DNA from: Microbacteriaceae bacterium
Lineage (GTDB): Bacteria; Actinomycetota; Actinomycetes; Actinomycetales; Microbacteriaceae
Reading direction: 5' to 3'
DNA length: 64,000 nucleotides
Assembly: GCA_024639845.1 (NCBI GenBank)
Contig: JAHEGG010000002.1
Coordinates: 117,293 to 181,292, forward strand
This document shows, piece by piece, positions 26,586-35,193 of this stretch (positions are counted from its first letter, which is position 1; each line of letters opens with the position of its first letter). Position numbers and translations under genes: made by a program. Below the pieces are notes generated by a model. It was not told the origin of the DNA, made no database searches, and worked only from the letters and a program-made list of their open reading frames with translations.

Positions 26586-27209
26586 TTAGACAGTTCCGAC
26601 GACTTTAATAGGGTGAACTTCGCCGCCGCTGAGCTCGTAGTTCGCTCCGACGATAGCCAAACGACCCTCGTCGATGGCATCGGCGATAACCTTGGATCTG
26701 CTTTGAATGTCTTCGAGAGTATCTTGGATGTGAAGCTCGGTCACGCTGTCGATGTCGCCGCGACCAATAGAGTTGGCATGTGTCACGGTCGGCTGAATTG
26801 CCGCGACGATGTGTTGAATGAACTGCCCCTTTGCGCCAAGTTTGCCTTCGGTAGCGTCGATGGCGGCACGCACCGCTCCGCACTGATCATGCCCCAAAAC
26901 TAAAATCAGCGGAACTTTGAGCACCTCAACCGCATACTCGAGTGAACCCAAAATTGTTTCGGCGATGACCTGTCCGGCATTTCGAACTACGAAAAGGTCG
27001 CCGAGCCCCACGTCAAAGATGATTTCCGCACTTAGCCTTGAATCCGCGCACCCGAAAAGAGCCGCAAAGGGCACCTGAGCGCTTGCAAGGGCAGCCCGTC
27101 GATCGACATCTTGGTTTGGGTGTTCTCGTCTGTCTGCAACAAACCTCTGGTTACCTGCGAGCAACGCGTGCCAAGCTTGGGAGGGTGTTTGTGGTCGCTG
27201 TTGGGTCAA
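26586..27209 (-). CDS. Beta-carbonic anhydrase
   Basis: A zinc enzyme hydrating CO2 to bicarbonate. The ligands are visible: Cys and Asp/Arg of GCADSRLSAE near residue 54, and His/Cys of LGHDQCGAVRAA near residue 107. FVVRNAGQV is also conserved. Length 207 aa is normal. The start is TTG at 27209; the N-terminal alignment (TPSQAWHALLAGNQRFV) supports it. The DUF4245 gene upstream is 25 bases away, so the two may be one transcript. Confidence 0.92.
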   Translation of the reverse strand: MTQQRPQTPSQAWHALLAGNQRFVADRREHPNQDVDRRAALASAQVPFAALFGCADSRLSAEIIFDVGLGDLFVVRNAGQVIAETILGSLEYAVEVLKVPLILVLGHDQCGAVRAAIDATEGKLGAKGQFIQHIVAAIQPTVTHANSIGRGDIDSVTELHIQDTLEDIQSRSKVIADAIDEGRLAIVGANYELSGGEVHPIKVVGTV

Positions 27210-27234
27210 GGTTTATCGCTTTCTCGTTGCATTT

Positions 27235-27810
27235 CTAAGGATATACCTTGTCAACGAGATCGCTTACTTTCGAGGCGAAGCTCCTGAACTCACTCTCTGA
27301 TGCCGTGCCATAGATCAGTAACGTGTCGTCACCTTGGCCGCTAACAAGCATATAGTCACGGGTCTTAGCCGGAACATGCTTTTCGACGCTTTGCCAGACC
27401 TGCCAAACTCGCTGGCCAGTTTTCAGCTCGCCAGTTTGCTGCTTTTCTGAGAGTTGAAGGGCTACCCAGGTTGGGTTGGTTTTGAAGGTCTGAGTCAGTC
27501 CGATGTATTGGTTCTTGGGGCCGACGAACCCGGCATACCAAGAACCGTCGGTGCCATCGTTCGGCTTGGTGCTGAGTCGAGCCGAATTGCTCCACCAGTC
27601 GCTGCCGATTTCGGGAACGATGATTGGCCTTCCGGTGGCGTTGGTGGCATCGGCGGCTACGGCTCGGTAGTCGACGTGCGGAATTTGGTTGCTGTCATTG
27701 CGAGGCACAATCAGCACCATCACGAGCACAAGGCCAACGGTCGCGGCTAGCGACAGAATCAGGTTGATAACGGTCTGCCGTGCTCGGCGTTGTGCTGCTG
27801 CATCACTCAT
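27235..27810 (-). CDS. DUF4245 family membrane-anchored protein
   Basis: A 191 aa actinobacterial protein of unknown function: a short basic N terminus, one membrane helix (about 15-37), then an extracytoplasmic domain. Family-typical elements are the RPIIVPEIGSDWWSNSARL region, WYAGFVGPKNQYIGLTQ and the C-terminal DYMLVSGQGDDTLLIYGTASE. In mycobacteria such a gene also lies between fum/glpX and xseB. It has an AGAAGG ribosome binding site. Confidence 0.8.
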   Translation of the reverse strand: MSDAAAQRRARQTVINLILSLAATVGLVLVMVLIVPRNDSNQIPHVDYRAVAADATNATGRPIIVPEIGSDWWSNSARLSTKPNDGTDGSWYAGFVGPKNQYIGLTQTFKTNPTWVALQLSEKQQTGELKTGQRVWQVWQSVEKHVPAKTRDYMLVSGQGDDTLLIYGTASESEFRSFASKVSDLVDKVYP

Positions 27811-27825
27811 GTTTGAGCCTTCTAA

Positions 27826-27872
27826 TAAACACGGCTGGGGGAGCGCAAAGCGCTCATCGAGTTAACCCGTGT
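27826..27872 (-). terminator. Nested hairpin after xseB, terminator or attenuator
   Basis: An inner perfect stem GAGCGC/GCGCTC with a three-base loop (27841-27855) lies within an outer stem ACACGG (27829-27834)/CCGTGT (27867-27872). On the minus strand a weak T-rich run follows. It starts four bases after the xseB stop and precedes the DUF4245 gene in the same direction. Confidence 0.5.
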
Positions 27873-27875
27873 GGG

Positions 27876-28094
27876 TCAGTTTTTATTCTTCAAAGCGGCA
27901 TCGACGCGAGCGCGAGCCCCGCTGAGCCACTCTTCGCAACGCTTGGCAAGTGCCTCGCCGCGTTCCCAAAGGTTCATACTCTCTTCGAGCGTCACAGAGC
28001 CCTGCTCAAGCTCAGCAAGAACCTTGGCGAGCTCATCGCGCGCCTGCTCATAGCTGAACTCTGCGACATCCGCGTTGGTTTTTTTGTCTGCCAT
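27876..28094 (-). CDS. xseB: Exodeoxyribonuclease VII small subunit
   Basis: A 72 aa helical protein that partners XseA in a single-strand-specific nuclease. Conserved residues: [45 protein letters not shown] (described by position: about 13-57). It has a strong AAGGAG ribosome binding site and lies 14 bases after xseA. Confidence 0.93.
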   Translation of the reverse strand: MADKKTNADVAEFSYEQARDELAKVLAELEQGSVTLEESMNLWERGEALAKRCEEWLSGARARVDAALKNKN

Positions 28095-28108
28095 TTATTT
28101 CTCCTTGT

Positions 28109-29350
28109 TTAATTCTTGTCTGCAGTGGCCGTGATCTCACCTTTGGCGAGGCGGATGTTCAGTTTTTGACCGGTCTTCACTTTGGCTGCGTCACCCATGA
28201 CGTGCCCGGACTCATCGCGCACCACAGAATAGCCCCGATCGAGCGTGCTTTGAGGGCTAAGTGACCTGAGCATCTGGCTCTTCGAGCTCAAATCGGTGGC
28301 TGCTCGCTCGAGTGTCAAACCAATGGATGCTCGAAGCGTGGTTAGCTCTCGCTCAAGCTCGTCGTGCTGGTCGTCGATAAATCCGAATGGATTTGCCAAC
28401 ATCGGGCGGCTGCGAAGTTGGGCGATGATGTCGGTCTGGTTCGCCACAAACGTGGCGATGCGCTGAACCATTCGAAATAGCGCGTCGGAAATGCGCGAGC
28501 GCTCCTCGGCAACGTCGGGCACGACTTTTTTGGCGGCGTCTGTTGGGGTGGATGCACGCAGATCGGCGACAATATCGAGTAGTGGACTGTCGGCTTCGTG
28601 ACCGATCGCCGAAATCACCGGAGTTTTGCAAGCCGCAACGGCGCGACAGAGTGCCTCGTCGCTGAAAACCACTAGGTCCATGAACGCGCCGCCACCTCGA
28701 GCGATGATGATCACGTCGACCTCAGGGTCGGCATCCAAAGCCTTCACCGCTGCAATTACCTCGGCCGCCGCTGCATCCCCTTGAACCTTGGTGTTGATTA
28801 CCCGAAACTGCGCGTCGGCCCACCGGCGCGCGACGTTTTGTAGAACGTCTTTTTCGGCATCCGAGTCTTTGCCTGTAATCAGACCGATGCGATTCGGCAA
28901 GAAGGGGATTTTTTGCTTTCTGGACTCGTCGGTTAGTCCCTCACTGATGAACAACTGGCGCAAACGTTCGATTCGTTCGAGAAGGTCGCCAAGGCCTACC
29001 TTGCGAATTTCAAACACGACGAGGCTGAGCTTGCCCGATTTTGGCCAGAATTCTGGCTTGACGAGGGCTACGACTCTGTCGCCCACCTTGAGATCGGCAG
29101 GAATCGAGCCAGGATTCCAAGAGTGAATGGGAACACGGGCGTCGACTTTAAGGTCTTTAATTTCGGCGAACAGTGAGCTTCCGCGGTTGCTGAGTTGGCT
29201 CAGTTCGCCTTCGATCCAAACCGTGCCAAGTCGAGCAATGTATTCTTTGAGCTTTTGGCCGAGTGTGGCAACCTGCCAAGGATCGAGGTCGGAAGAGGTT
29301 CGAGCAGGAGTGACGAGGTCGGGGTTTAGAACGCCTTCGTCGTCTGTCAT
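28109..29350 (-). CDS. xseA: Exodeoxyribonuclease VII large subunit
   Basis: Catalytic subunit of ExoVII, degrading single-stranded DNA to oligonucleotides. An N-terminal OB fold (VWIEGELSQLSNRG through about residue 120) is followed by the catalytic core with RIGLITGKDSDAEKDVL, IIARGGGAFMDLVVFSDEALCRAV and SAIGHEADSPLLDIVADLRASTPT. A coiled-coil tail ends in the RGYSVVRDESG repeat region. Length 413 aa is typical. It diverges from ispH. Confidence 0.95.
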   Translation of the reverse strand: MTDDEGVLNPDLVTPARTSSDLDPWQVATLGQKLKEYIARLGTVWIEGELSQLSNRGSSLFAEIKDLKVDARVPIHSWNPGSIPADLKVGDRVVALVKPEFWPKSGKLSLVVFEIRKVGLGDLLERIERLRQLFISEGLTDESRKQKIPFLPNRIGLITGKDSDAEKDVLQNVARRWADAQFRVINTKVQGDAAAAEVIAAVKALDADPEVDVIIIARGGGAFMDLVVFSDEALCRAVAACKTPVISAIGHEADSPLLDIVADLRASTPTDAAKKVVPDVAEERSRISDALFRMVQRIATFVANQTDIIAQLRSRPMLANPFGFIDDQHDELERELTTLRASIGLTLERAATDLSSKSQMLRSLSPQSTLDRGYSVVRDESGHVMGDAAKVKTGQKLNIRLAKGEITATADKN

Positions 29351-29407
29351 GCTGTGCCTAACTCCTGCTTACAATTGAGCAGGTAACGAGAAAAGGATAA
29401 CGCCCCG

Positions 29408-30397
29408 ATGGGACATCAAATCGCCGAGAAGAAGGTTCTGCTCGCATCCCCTCGTGGATATTGCGCGGGAGTTGACCGCGCCGTTATCGCCGTTGAGAAA
29501 GCTCTCGATCACTACGGCGCACCCGTCTATGTTCGCAAACAGATTGTGCACAACAAGCACGTTGTATCGTCGCTCGAAAAACGCGGGGCGATTTTCGTCG
29601 ACGAGGTGGACGAGGTGCCCGAGGGAAGCATCCTGGTATTTTCGGCCCACGGAGTGTCACCTGCTGTTGTCGCTGCCGCTGAGGCTCGAAACCTCAACAC
29701 TATTGATGCGACCTGCCCGCTGGTGACCAAGGTGCACAGAGAAGTTCAGCGTTTCGCCAAAGAGGATTACGACATCTTGCTCATCGGTCACGAAGGACAC
29801 GAAGAGGTCGAAGGAACCGCGGGCGAAGCGCCAGACAAGGTGCAGATTGTCGATGTCGACATCCAGGGCGTTCGCGTTCGCGACCCTGAGAAGCTGATTT
29901 GGCTTTCCCAAACCACGCTTTCGGTCGATGAGACCATGGAGACGGTCGTTCGTCTTCGCGAAAAGTATCCGACCCTACAAAACCCGCCGAGCGATGACAT
30001 TTGCTACGCGACCCAGAATCGACAAGTGGCAATTAAAAAGGTCGGCGCTGATAGCGATCTCGTGATCGTGGTTGGCTCGGCCAACTCATCGAACACCGTT
30101 CGGTTGGTTGAAGTCGCCAAGGATGCTGGTGCAAAGGCCGCCTACCGCGTCGACTTTGCGAGTGAAATCGACGAGGCCTGGTTCGAAGGCGTTGAAACGG
30201 TTGGCGTTTCTTCGGGTGCATCTGTTCCAGAAGAGCTTGTTGAAGAAGTCCTCGACTACCTTGCTGACCATGGCTTTGGTGATGTACGAAATGTCACGAC
30301 CGTAGAAGAAGACGTGCAGTTCTCCTTGCCTAAGGAGCTTCGCAAAGACCTAAAGGCTGCTGGTGCCGACGTGAGCAATAAGGCCAAGCGCGACTAG
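29408..30397 (+). CDS. ispH: 4-hydroxy-3-methylbut-2-enyl diphosphate reductase
   Basis: Last enzyme of the MEP isoprenoid pathway; an iron-sulfur protein. The three cluster cysteines are in [10 protein letters not shown] (near residue 18), [11 protein letters not shown] and [11 protein letters not shown]. The proton-donor region is [11 protein letters not shown], and [11 protein letters not shown] is also conserved. Length 329 aa is normal. It lies divergent to xseA, as in mycobacteria (lytB2). Confidence 0.96.
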   Translation: MGHQIAEKKVLLASPRGYCAGVDRAVIAVEKALDHYGAPVYVRKQIVHNKHVVSSLEKRGAIFVDEVDEVPEGSILVFSAHGVSPAVVAAAEARNLNTIDATCPLVTKVHREVQRFAKEDYDILLIGHEGHEEVEGTAGEAPDKVQIVDVDIQGVRVRDPEKLIWLSQTTLSVDETMETVVRLREKYPTLQNPPSDDICYATQNRQVAIKKVGADSDLVIVVGSANSSNTVRLVEVAKDAGAKAAYRVDFASEIDEAWFEGVETVGVSSGASVPEELVEEVLDYLADHGFGDVRNVTTVEEDVQFSLPKELRKDLKAAGADVSNKAKRD

Positions 30398-30420
30398 AGC
30401 TCAACGTCCTATTCCGTAGA

Positions 30421-30437
30421 GCAGCCGATCTGGCTGC
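30421..30437. terminator. Possible bidirectional hairpin between ispH and the MORN gene
   Basis: GCAGCC and GGCTGC form a perfect six-pair stem with a five-base loop between two convergent genes. There is no T run on the + strand, so termination efficiency is uncertain. Confidence 0.4.
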
Positions 30438-30441
30438 ATCC

Positions 30442-30651
30442 CTACTTAAAGAGCGTCAGTTTGACCAGATTTCCTGACCGATCGAAGGTTTTCCATTCTC
30501 CGATTTGACGGCCTTGATTGAATGACCCTGAGCGCATCAGGCTGCCGTCTTTGCGAAAAAACTGCCAGAATCCATGCATTTCACCGTCTAGGTATTCACC
30601 TTTAAAACGAGGAAGCCCGTTCTCATAGAACGGGCTTCTCTCATGGTTCAT
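30442..30651 (-). CDS. Small MORN-repeat protein
   Basis: A 69 aa protein made almost wholly of MORN-type repeats: FYENGLPRFKGEYLDGEMHG, FWQFFRKDGSLMRSGSF and GEWKTFDRSGNL. MORN repeats form flat beta hairpins and often mediate protein or lipid contacts; the role here is unknown. It lies 10 bases after fbaA in the same direction. Its first codons contain a perfect 12-bp inverted repeat. A TAGGCT box seven bases before ATG may give a leaderless transcript, though that box includes the fbaA stop codon. Confidence 0.72.
   Translation of the reverse strand: MNHERSPFYENGLPRFKGEYLDGEMHGFWQFFRKDGSLMRSGSFNQGRQIGEWKTFDRSGNLVKLTLFK
30612..30638. repeat. Perfect 12-bp inverted repeat inside the MORN gene
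   Basis: GAAGCCCGTTCT (30612-30623), loop CAT, AGAACGGGCTTC (30627-30638). It begins 24 bases downstream of the fbaA stop, on the fbaA-coding (minus) strand. It lies inside the start of the MORN reading frame, where it spells SPFYENGLP. It could end fbaA transcripts or gate expression of the MORN gene. Confidence 0.8.
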
Positions 30652-30658
30652 GTTTGAA

Positions 30659-30664
30659 AGCCTA
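30659..30664 (-). promoter_or_regulatory. Tentative -10 box of the MORN gene (leaderless)
   Basis: On the minus strand TAGGCT, seven bases, then ATG at 30651. The first three bases are the fbaA stop codon, so chance is a real alternative. Confidence 0.3.
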
Positions 30665-31687
30665 GAGGCTCATCGACTTTCCAGCAGAGCCGAGTTCTTG
30701 AGCGGCTTCTACAACGCGAGCAGACATTCCGGCTTCGCCAAGCTTGCCCCAAGCACGTGGATCGTAAGCCTTCTTGTTTCCTACTTCGCCATCCACCTTG
30801 AGCACTCCGTCGTAGTTGGCAAGCATGTGTCCGGCGATAGGGCGAGTGAAAGCGTATTGCAGGTCAGTGTCTATGTTCATCTTGATCACGCCGTGGCTGA
30901 CTGCTTCTGCGATTTCCTCTGGGGTTGAGCCAGATCCACCATGGAAGACCAAATCGAAAGGCTTGTCCTTGCCATACTTAGCGCCAACAACAGCCTGGAT
31001 GTCGCCGAGAAGTTCTGGGCGAAGCTTCACGTTGCCCGGCTTGTAGACACCGTGAACGTTTCCGAAGGTAAGTGCCACCATGTAACGGCCATTCTCACCA
31101 AGACCAAGAGCTTCGGCGGTCAGGAGACCGTCATCAGGGGTGGTGTAGAGATGCTCACCCATGCCGCCTTCGACACCATCTTCTTCGCCACCAACAACGC
31201 CGACCTCAATCTCGAGCACGGCACCGATGCCGCTGGTGAGCTTAAGCATTTCTTGTGCGATGACGAGGTTCTCGGTCATCGGAACGGCAGAGCCATCCCA
31301 CATGTGCGAGTTGAAAAGTGGGTCCTGACCGTTGCGCACGCGCTCCTGCGAAATCGCGATCAGCGGGCGAACAAACTTGTCGAGCTGGTCTTTGGCGCAG
31401 TGGTCGGTGTGTAGGGCGATGGTGATGCCGTAGTTCTTGGCAACTTCACGCGCAAAGGCAGCCATTGCGGCAGCACCCGAGGCCATGTTCTTGATGGTTG
31501 GGCCAGACCAATAGTCGCCACCGCCGGTCGTCACCTGGATGATGCCGTCGGAGCCAGCTGCCTGCAGACCGGCGAGGGCTGCGTTCAAGGTTTGCGACGA
31601 AGATACGTTGATTGCTGGATAGGCAAAGCCACCGTTCTTAGCGCGGTCGAGCATCTCTAGGTATTGTTCTGGGCTGGCTACGGGCAT
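30662..31687 (-). CDS. fbaA: Class II fructose-bisphosphate aldolase
   Basis: Zinc-dependent aldolase of glycolysis and gluconeogenesis. Metal and substrate motifs: ALHTDHCAKDQLDKF with the zinc histidine, SHMWDGSA, EIEVGVVGGEEDGVEG and FHGGSGSTPEEI, then the phosphate-binding VIKMNIDTDLQYAFT. Length 341 aa fits the class IIA type of actinobacteria. A CAAGGAG site precedes ATG. It diverges from glpX (fructose bisphosphatase), so both directions of hexose bisphosphate metabolism are encoded side by side. Confidence 0.96.
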   Translation of the reverse strand: MPVASPEQYLEMLDRAKNGGFAYPAINVSSSQTLNAALAGLQAAGSDGIIQVTTGGGDYWSGPTIKNMASGAAAMAAFAREVAKNYGITIALHTDHCAKDQLDKFVRPLIAISQERVRNGQDPLFNSHMWDGSAVPMTENLVIAQEMLKLTSGIGAVLEIEVGVVGGEEDGVEGGMGEHLYTTPDDGLLTAEALGLGENGRYMVALTFGNVHGVYKPGNVKLRPELLGDIQAVVGAKYGKDKPFDLVFHGGSGSTPEEIAEAVSHGVIKMNIDTDLQYAFTRPIAGHMLANYDGVLKVDGEVGNKKAYDPRAWGKLGEAGMSARVVEAAQELGSAGKSMSL

Positions 31688-31774
31688 GGCTTACTCCTTG
31701 AGCAACGTTGGGATTACCTATGATGTTACCAACAAAGGCCGCTCATTCTCGGTCGTTTATCGCTCGAAAGGCAC

Positions 31775-32734
31775 GTGGAATATATGGCTGAAGAGCAGGC
31801 ATTTTCTAGTCCCACGGTCGAGCTGATCGAGGCATGTGTCGCTGCGGCGGTTGCAGCGCATCCGTTAGTTGGTTCTGGCGACAAAATGGCGGTCGACGCG
31901 GTCGCGGTCGATGCCATGCGAGCGTCTTTTAACGCGTTCGATTTCGGGGGCATCGTTGTCATCGGTGAAGGCGCTAAGGATGAAGCTCCGATGCTCTTTA
32001 ACGGAGAGGTGCTCGGTAGAGGCGAAACTCGAGACTGGGACATCGCCGTGGATCCGATAGACGGCACTCGCCTGGCGGCGGAGGGGGTGCCTGGTGCGGT
32101 TGCTGTTGTGGCGGCATCCGAGTTCGGTTCGATGATGAACTGCCCAGACGTCTATTTCATGCACAAACTCGTCGCGGGACCTGCAGCCAGGGGAGTTCTC
32201 GACCTCGACCTTTCGGTTGCCGAAAATTTGCACCGGCTTGCCAAGTCGTTATGCAAACCGATCTCTGAACTGACCGTGGCTGTCATTTATAAAAAGATGA
32301 ACTACGAACTGATCGAGCAGGTTCAGGCTGCCGGGGCTCGCTGGCACCGGTTTGATGAGGGCGATGTCGCCATGGCCGTGGCTGCTGCAACCCCAGGCTC
32401 CGGAATCGATTTGATGATTGGAATCGGGGGCAACCCGGAAGGTGTACTCGCTGCAGTTGCGGTGCAGGTGCTGGGCGGATTTATGCAGGGCAGGCTCGCT
32501 CCAAGAAACGATGCCGAGGTCGACTCGGCTCTTGCCCGCGGCTATTCACCTGAACAGAAGCTTGAGCTCGACGATTTGGTTCGACCTGGCAGAAATGTCT
32601 TCGTTTTGGCTGGTGTGACCTCAGGCGTTTTGGCTGATGAAGTGAACGTTGACTCGGATGGAGTGGCTCGTGTCGAGGTTTTCGTGCTCGATTCGACCAT
32701 CTCAGGTCATCAAAAGGTTTTGAGAGTCGCCTAA
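31775..32734 (+). CDS. glpX: Class II fructose-1,6-bisphosphatase
   Basis: Gluconeogenic enzyme releasing fructose-6-phosphate. Motifs: GSGDKMAVDAVAVDAMR, IVVIGEGAKDEAPML and the metal site VDPIDGTRLAAEG, plus MIGIGGNPEGVLAAVAV. Length is 319 aa. The start is uncertain: GTG 31775 has a GAAAGG element three bases upstream, while ATG 31784 lies 12 bases from it. Actinobacteria usually rely on this GlpX type for gluconeogenesis. Confidence 0.93.
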   Translation: MEYMAEEQAFSSPTVELIEACVAAAVAAHPLVGSGDKMAVDAVAVDAMRASFNAFDFGGIVVIGEGAKDEAPMLFNGEVLGRGETRDWDIAVDPIDGTRLAAEGVPGAVAVVAASEFGSMMNCPDVYFMHKLVAGPAARGVLDLDLSVAENLHRLAKSLCKPISELTVAVIYKKMNYELIEQVQAAGARWHRFDEGDVAMAVAAATPGSGIDLMIGIGGNPEGVLAAVAVQVLGGFMQGRLAPRNDAEVDSALARGYSPEQKLELDDLVRPGRNVFVLAGVTSGVLADEVNVDSDGVARVEVFVLDSTISGHQKVLRVA

Positions 32735-32753
32735 CTCAGGTTTGGCGAAGTCT

Positions 32754-33782
32754 TTACTTTAGGAGTGCGGGTTCTTCTAGGGCAGCCGAGCGGTCTGGCA
32801 CTTCGTTCAAGATCGCCGGAGGCAGGTTGTCGATATTGGCAAGACCCGAGGTCGGCTGAGTAACGGCTACTGCTCCCCATTGCACTGCGGTGGAAACACC
32901 GAGAGGAACGTTATAACCAAGACCGAAGTCATCGGCACCTTCGGCGATTGGGTTAGAGACAACGGCCGAAAGGAATCCGGCCATCGTTGCATCGCCGGCA
33001 CCAACCGTATTGATCACCTTTACAGGTGGGGTGCGTGCTGCCCATTCTCGGTCTCGTGTAACCGCGATCATTCCGTCGGCACCTAGGCTGGCCAGCACGG
33101 TTTCGATGCCGTGTTCGCACAACTCACGCGCTGCGTCGATTACGTCGCCCACGGTGGTCAACGTGCGACCGACGGCCGATGCAAGCTCTTCAGCGTTTGG
33201 CTTGATGATGCTCGCAAGTCCGCGGCGCGCCCAGTAGTTAAGCGGTTCGCCTGAGGTATCGAGAGCCACACGAACGCCGATTGCGTGCATGCGCTCGAAA
33301 AGTGGTTCGAGGTTTACGAACTCGCCGGTCGATTTAATCACCGGGAGCGCGCCAGCGATGACCAGCCACTTTGCTTCGTTCTCACGAACGGTTCGCTCAG
33401 TGAGATCCATTACGGCATTCCAGTCTTGCTCGCTTAGCGGGCGAGGGGACTCGTTGACTTTGGTAGTTGGGCCGTTGTGCTCGACGATTGTGGTCGAGAC
33501 GCGCAGGGTTCCATCCACCCAGAGTGGAATCAAGATGCTAGCGCTGCCGGTGCGGGCGAGAACTCCAGGATCAGAGTTGCCGATTGGAACTACGCCAGGG
33601 GCTTCAATACCGGCGAGGTGCAAACCGCGAGATACGTTGATGCCTTTGCCGGCTAGCTCTTCTCTAACTTCGTCGGCGCGGTTGACGCCCCCGGAGTGAA
33701 GGTTGTGCACGAAGTAGGTGCGATCAAGGGTTGGTGCCGGCGTCAGGGTGACGATGGGCGAGCCCGCGTTTGTTCCTGGCAT
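32754..33782 (-). CDS. PfkB family sugar kinase, 1-phosphofructokinase-like
   Basis: A 342 aa ribokinase-fold enzyme. N-terminal ITLTPAPTLDRT-like start (VTLTPAPTLDR), substrate loop AGKGINVSRGLHLAG, and the C-terminal catalytic motif NTVGAGDATMAGFLS with the aspartate base. It most resembles 1-phosphofructokinase/tagatose-6-phosphate kinase. No fructose PTS gene is adjacent; next to aldolase and FBPase it could also act on fructose-6-phosphate. The substrate is therefore open. An AGGAG site precedes ATG. Confidence 0.82.
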   Translation of the reverse strand: MPGTNAGSPIVTLTPAPTLDRTYFVHNLHSGGVNRADEVREELAGKGINVSRGLHLAGIEAPGVVPIGNSDPGVLARTGSASILIPLWVDGTLRVSTTIVEHNGPTTKVNESPRPLSEQDWNAVMDLTERTVRENEAKWLVIAGALPVIKSTGEFVNLEPLFERMHAIGVRVALDTSGEPLNYWARRGLASIIKPNAEELASAVGRTLTTVGDVIDAARELCEHGIETVLASLGADGMIAVTRDREWAARTPPVKVINTVGAGDATMAGFLSAVVSNPIAEGADDFGLGYNVPLGVSTAVQWGAVAVTQPTSGLANIDNLPPAILNEVPDRSAALEEPALLK

Positions 33783-33916
33783 GGGGTCTCCTGAGACTTC
33801 TGTTTGATTTCAGCTCATCGAAAAATGGCTGTCTTCGGCAGACCTCTTCGTCGGCGCTCCGTAAAAGTATAACCAAGCACCTATTTGAGAAAGGGACCTA
33901 AGCGCTAACGGAACTG
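33783..33916 (-). promoter_or_regulatory. Promoter and structured leader of the PfkB gene
   Basis: TATACT (33871-33866, minus strand) is a good -10 box with no clear -35. The roughly 75-base leader holds GTCT-N5-AGAC and, just before the start, GTCT-CAGG-AGAC, whose loop and 3' arm contain the AGGAG ribosome binding site. GGTCT of the first can also pair with AGACC of the second. Translational control by alternative pairing is possible but unproven. Confidence 0.4.
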
Positions 33917-35134
33917 TTACTTTTTTGTTTCGGAATCGGACGAATCCTCGACCAGTTCAGCCTCGAAAACGGCCTCACTCGCTGTGAACGCATCGGGGGA
34001 ACTTTCGATCTCTTTTGGCTGGGGCAAGTCGCTTGTTGAAAGTTCGTTTTCGTCGAGATCGTTCAACTTTCGAGCCGTCACAAGCATGCGACGTTCGAAG
34101 CTAGAAACGAACGCGTTGTAATCCTTAACGCTTGCGCCAATCGAGCGCCCGAGCTTGTCGGCAAGTTCGGTGACCTTGCCGACTCTGTCGTAGAGCTCTT
34201 TGCCCAGAGCGATCATGGTTCGTAGTGAGCCCTCATCTGCGTTTTGACGCCATATGTAGTTGATGGTCTTGAGAACCGAGAACAAGCTGACAGGTGAAGC
34301 CAGGGCTACGTTTTTCTTGAACGCGTATTCGAGCAGGGTGTTGTCTAGATCGAGAGCTGCCGATAGAAGTGATTCGCTTGGCACGAAGGCAATGACAAAG
34401 TCTGGGCTGGCATCCAGGCCTGTCCAGTAGGAGCGGTTCGCTAAGGCGTCGATGTGCCCCTTCATTGCCTTGACGTGTTCTTCGAGCAGCTTCTTACGGC
34501 GCAAAGCCTCCTCACCGGTGGCCAGTTCAGAAATCGCCGAAGCTGCTTGATATGAGTTGAACGGCACCTTTGAATCGATGGCAAGGGATTTGCCACCAGG
34601 TAGGCGAATGATCATGTCTGCTCGGCCAGAACTTTCACCGGTTGCGATCGTGGCCTGTTCGTCGAAGTCGGCGTGCTTTAAGAGCCCAGCAAGTTCAACC
34701 AGGCGTCGGAGTTGAGTTTCGCCCCACACGCCGCGCACGCTGTTAGAAGACATTGCTTGAGAAAGTGCCGCCGCCTCTTTGCGAATGTTCTCGTTGGACT
34801 CGACGACGCTACGAATCTGTTCTTGAAGTTCTCCAACCTGAGCGGTGCGTTGACGCTGCAAGTCGGCCACGGTCTGCGTCATGGCTGCCAGTGACTCCTT
34901 GACGGGTTTGATCTCGGAGGCGAGCAGGTTGTTTTGCGCGTCCTTGTCGGCTTGGGCCTTTAACTCTGCCACCTGGGTTTCTAGGCGGGCCACTGCCTCG
35001 GTCTTGGTGGCAAGAGCGGCCGCGGTTTCAATTGCGTTTTCAGAAACCGGACCTTGCCTCTTGAGCAGGCTGGCAAAAAGCCACCCGACCACTAAACCGA
35101 CAATCAAACCGACCACGAGATAAATGATTTCCAT
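33917..35134 (-). CDS. rmuC: DNA recombination protein RmuC
   Basis: A 405 aa RmuC-family protein. It has an N-terminal membrane helix (LVVGLIVGLVVGWLFASLL), a long coiled coil to about residue 125, and the nuclease-like RmuC domain with VRGVWGETQLRRLVELAGL, DMIIRLPGGKSLAIDSKVPF and YIWRQNADEGSLRTMI. The acidic C-terminal tail is variable. The family limits DNA rearrangements at inverted repeats in E. coli; the biochemical role is unclear. It diverges from mmsA. Confidence 0.92.
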   Translation of the reverse strand: MEIIYLVVGLIVGLVVGWLFASLLKRQGPVSENAIETAAALATKTEAVARLETQVAELKAQADKDAQNNLLASEIKPVKESLAAMTQTVADLQRQRTAQVGELQEQIRSVVESNENIRKEAAALSQAMSSNSVRGVWGETQLRRLVELAGLLKHADFDEQATIATGESSGRADMIIRLPGGKSLAIDSKVPFNSYQAASAISELATGEEALRRKKLLEEHVKAMKGHIDALANRSYWTGLDASPDFVIAFVPSESLLSAALDLDNTLLEYAFKKNVALASPVSLFSVLKTINYIWRQNADEGSLRTMIALGKELYDRVGKVTELADKLGRSIGASVKDYNAFVSSFERRMLVTARKLNDLDENELSTSDLPQPKEIESSPDAFTASEAVFEAELVEDSSDSETKK

Positions 35135-35140
35135 GTGGGC

Positions 35141-35146
35141 AAGTTA
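35141..35146 (-). promoter_or_regulatory. Probable -10 box of rmuC (leaderless)
   Basis: On the minus strand TAACTT, six bases, then ATG at 35134. The mmsA box lies 35 bases away in the opposite direction. Confidence 0.5.
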
Positions 35147-35181
35147 TCAGTCGGCCCAGACATTTTTTTGGTGCGCACCAA

Positions 35182-35187
35182 TAGACT
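35182..35187 (+). promoter_or_regulatory. Probable -10 box of mmsA (leaderless)
   Basis: TAGACT, six bases, then ATG at 35194; the same hexamer and spacing as at mfd and the SGNH esterase gene. Confidence 0.55.
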
Positions 35188-35193
35188 CGCCAT

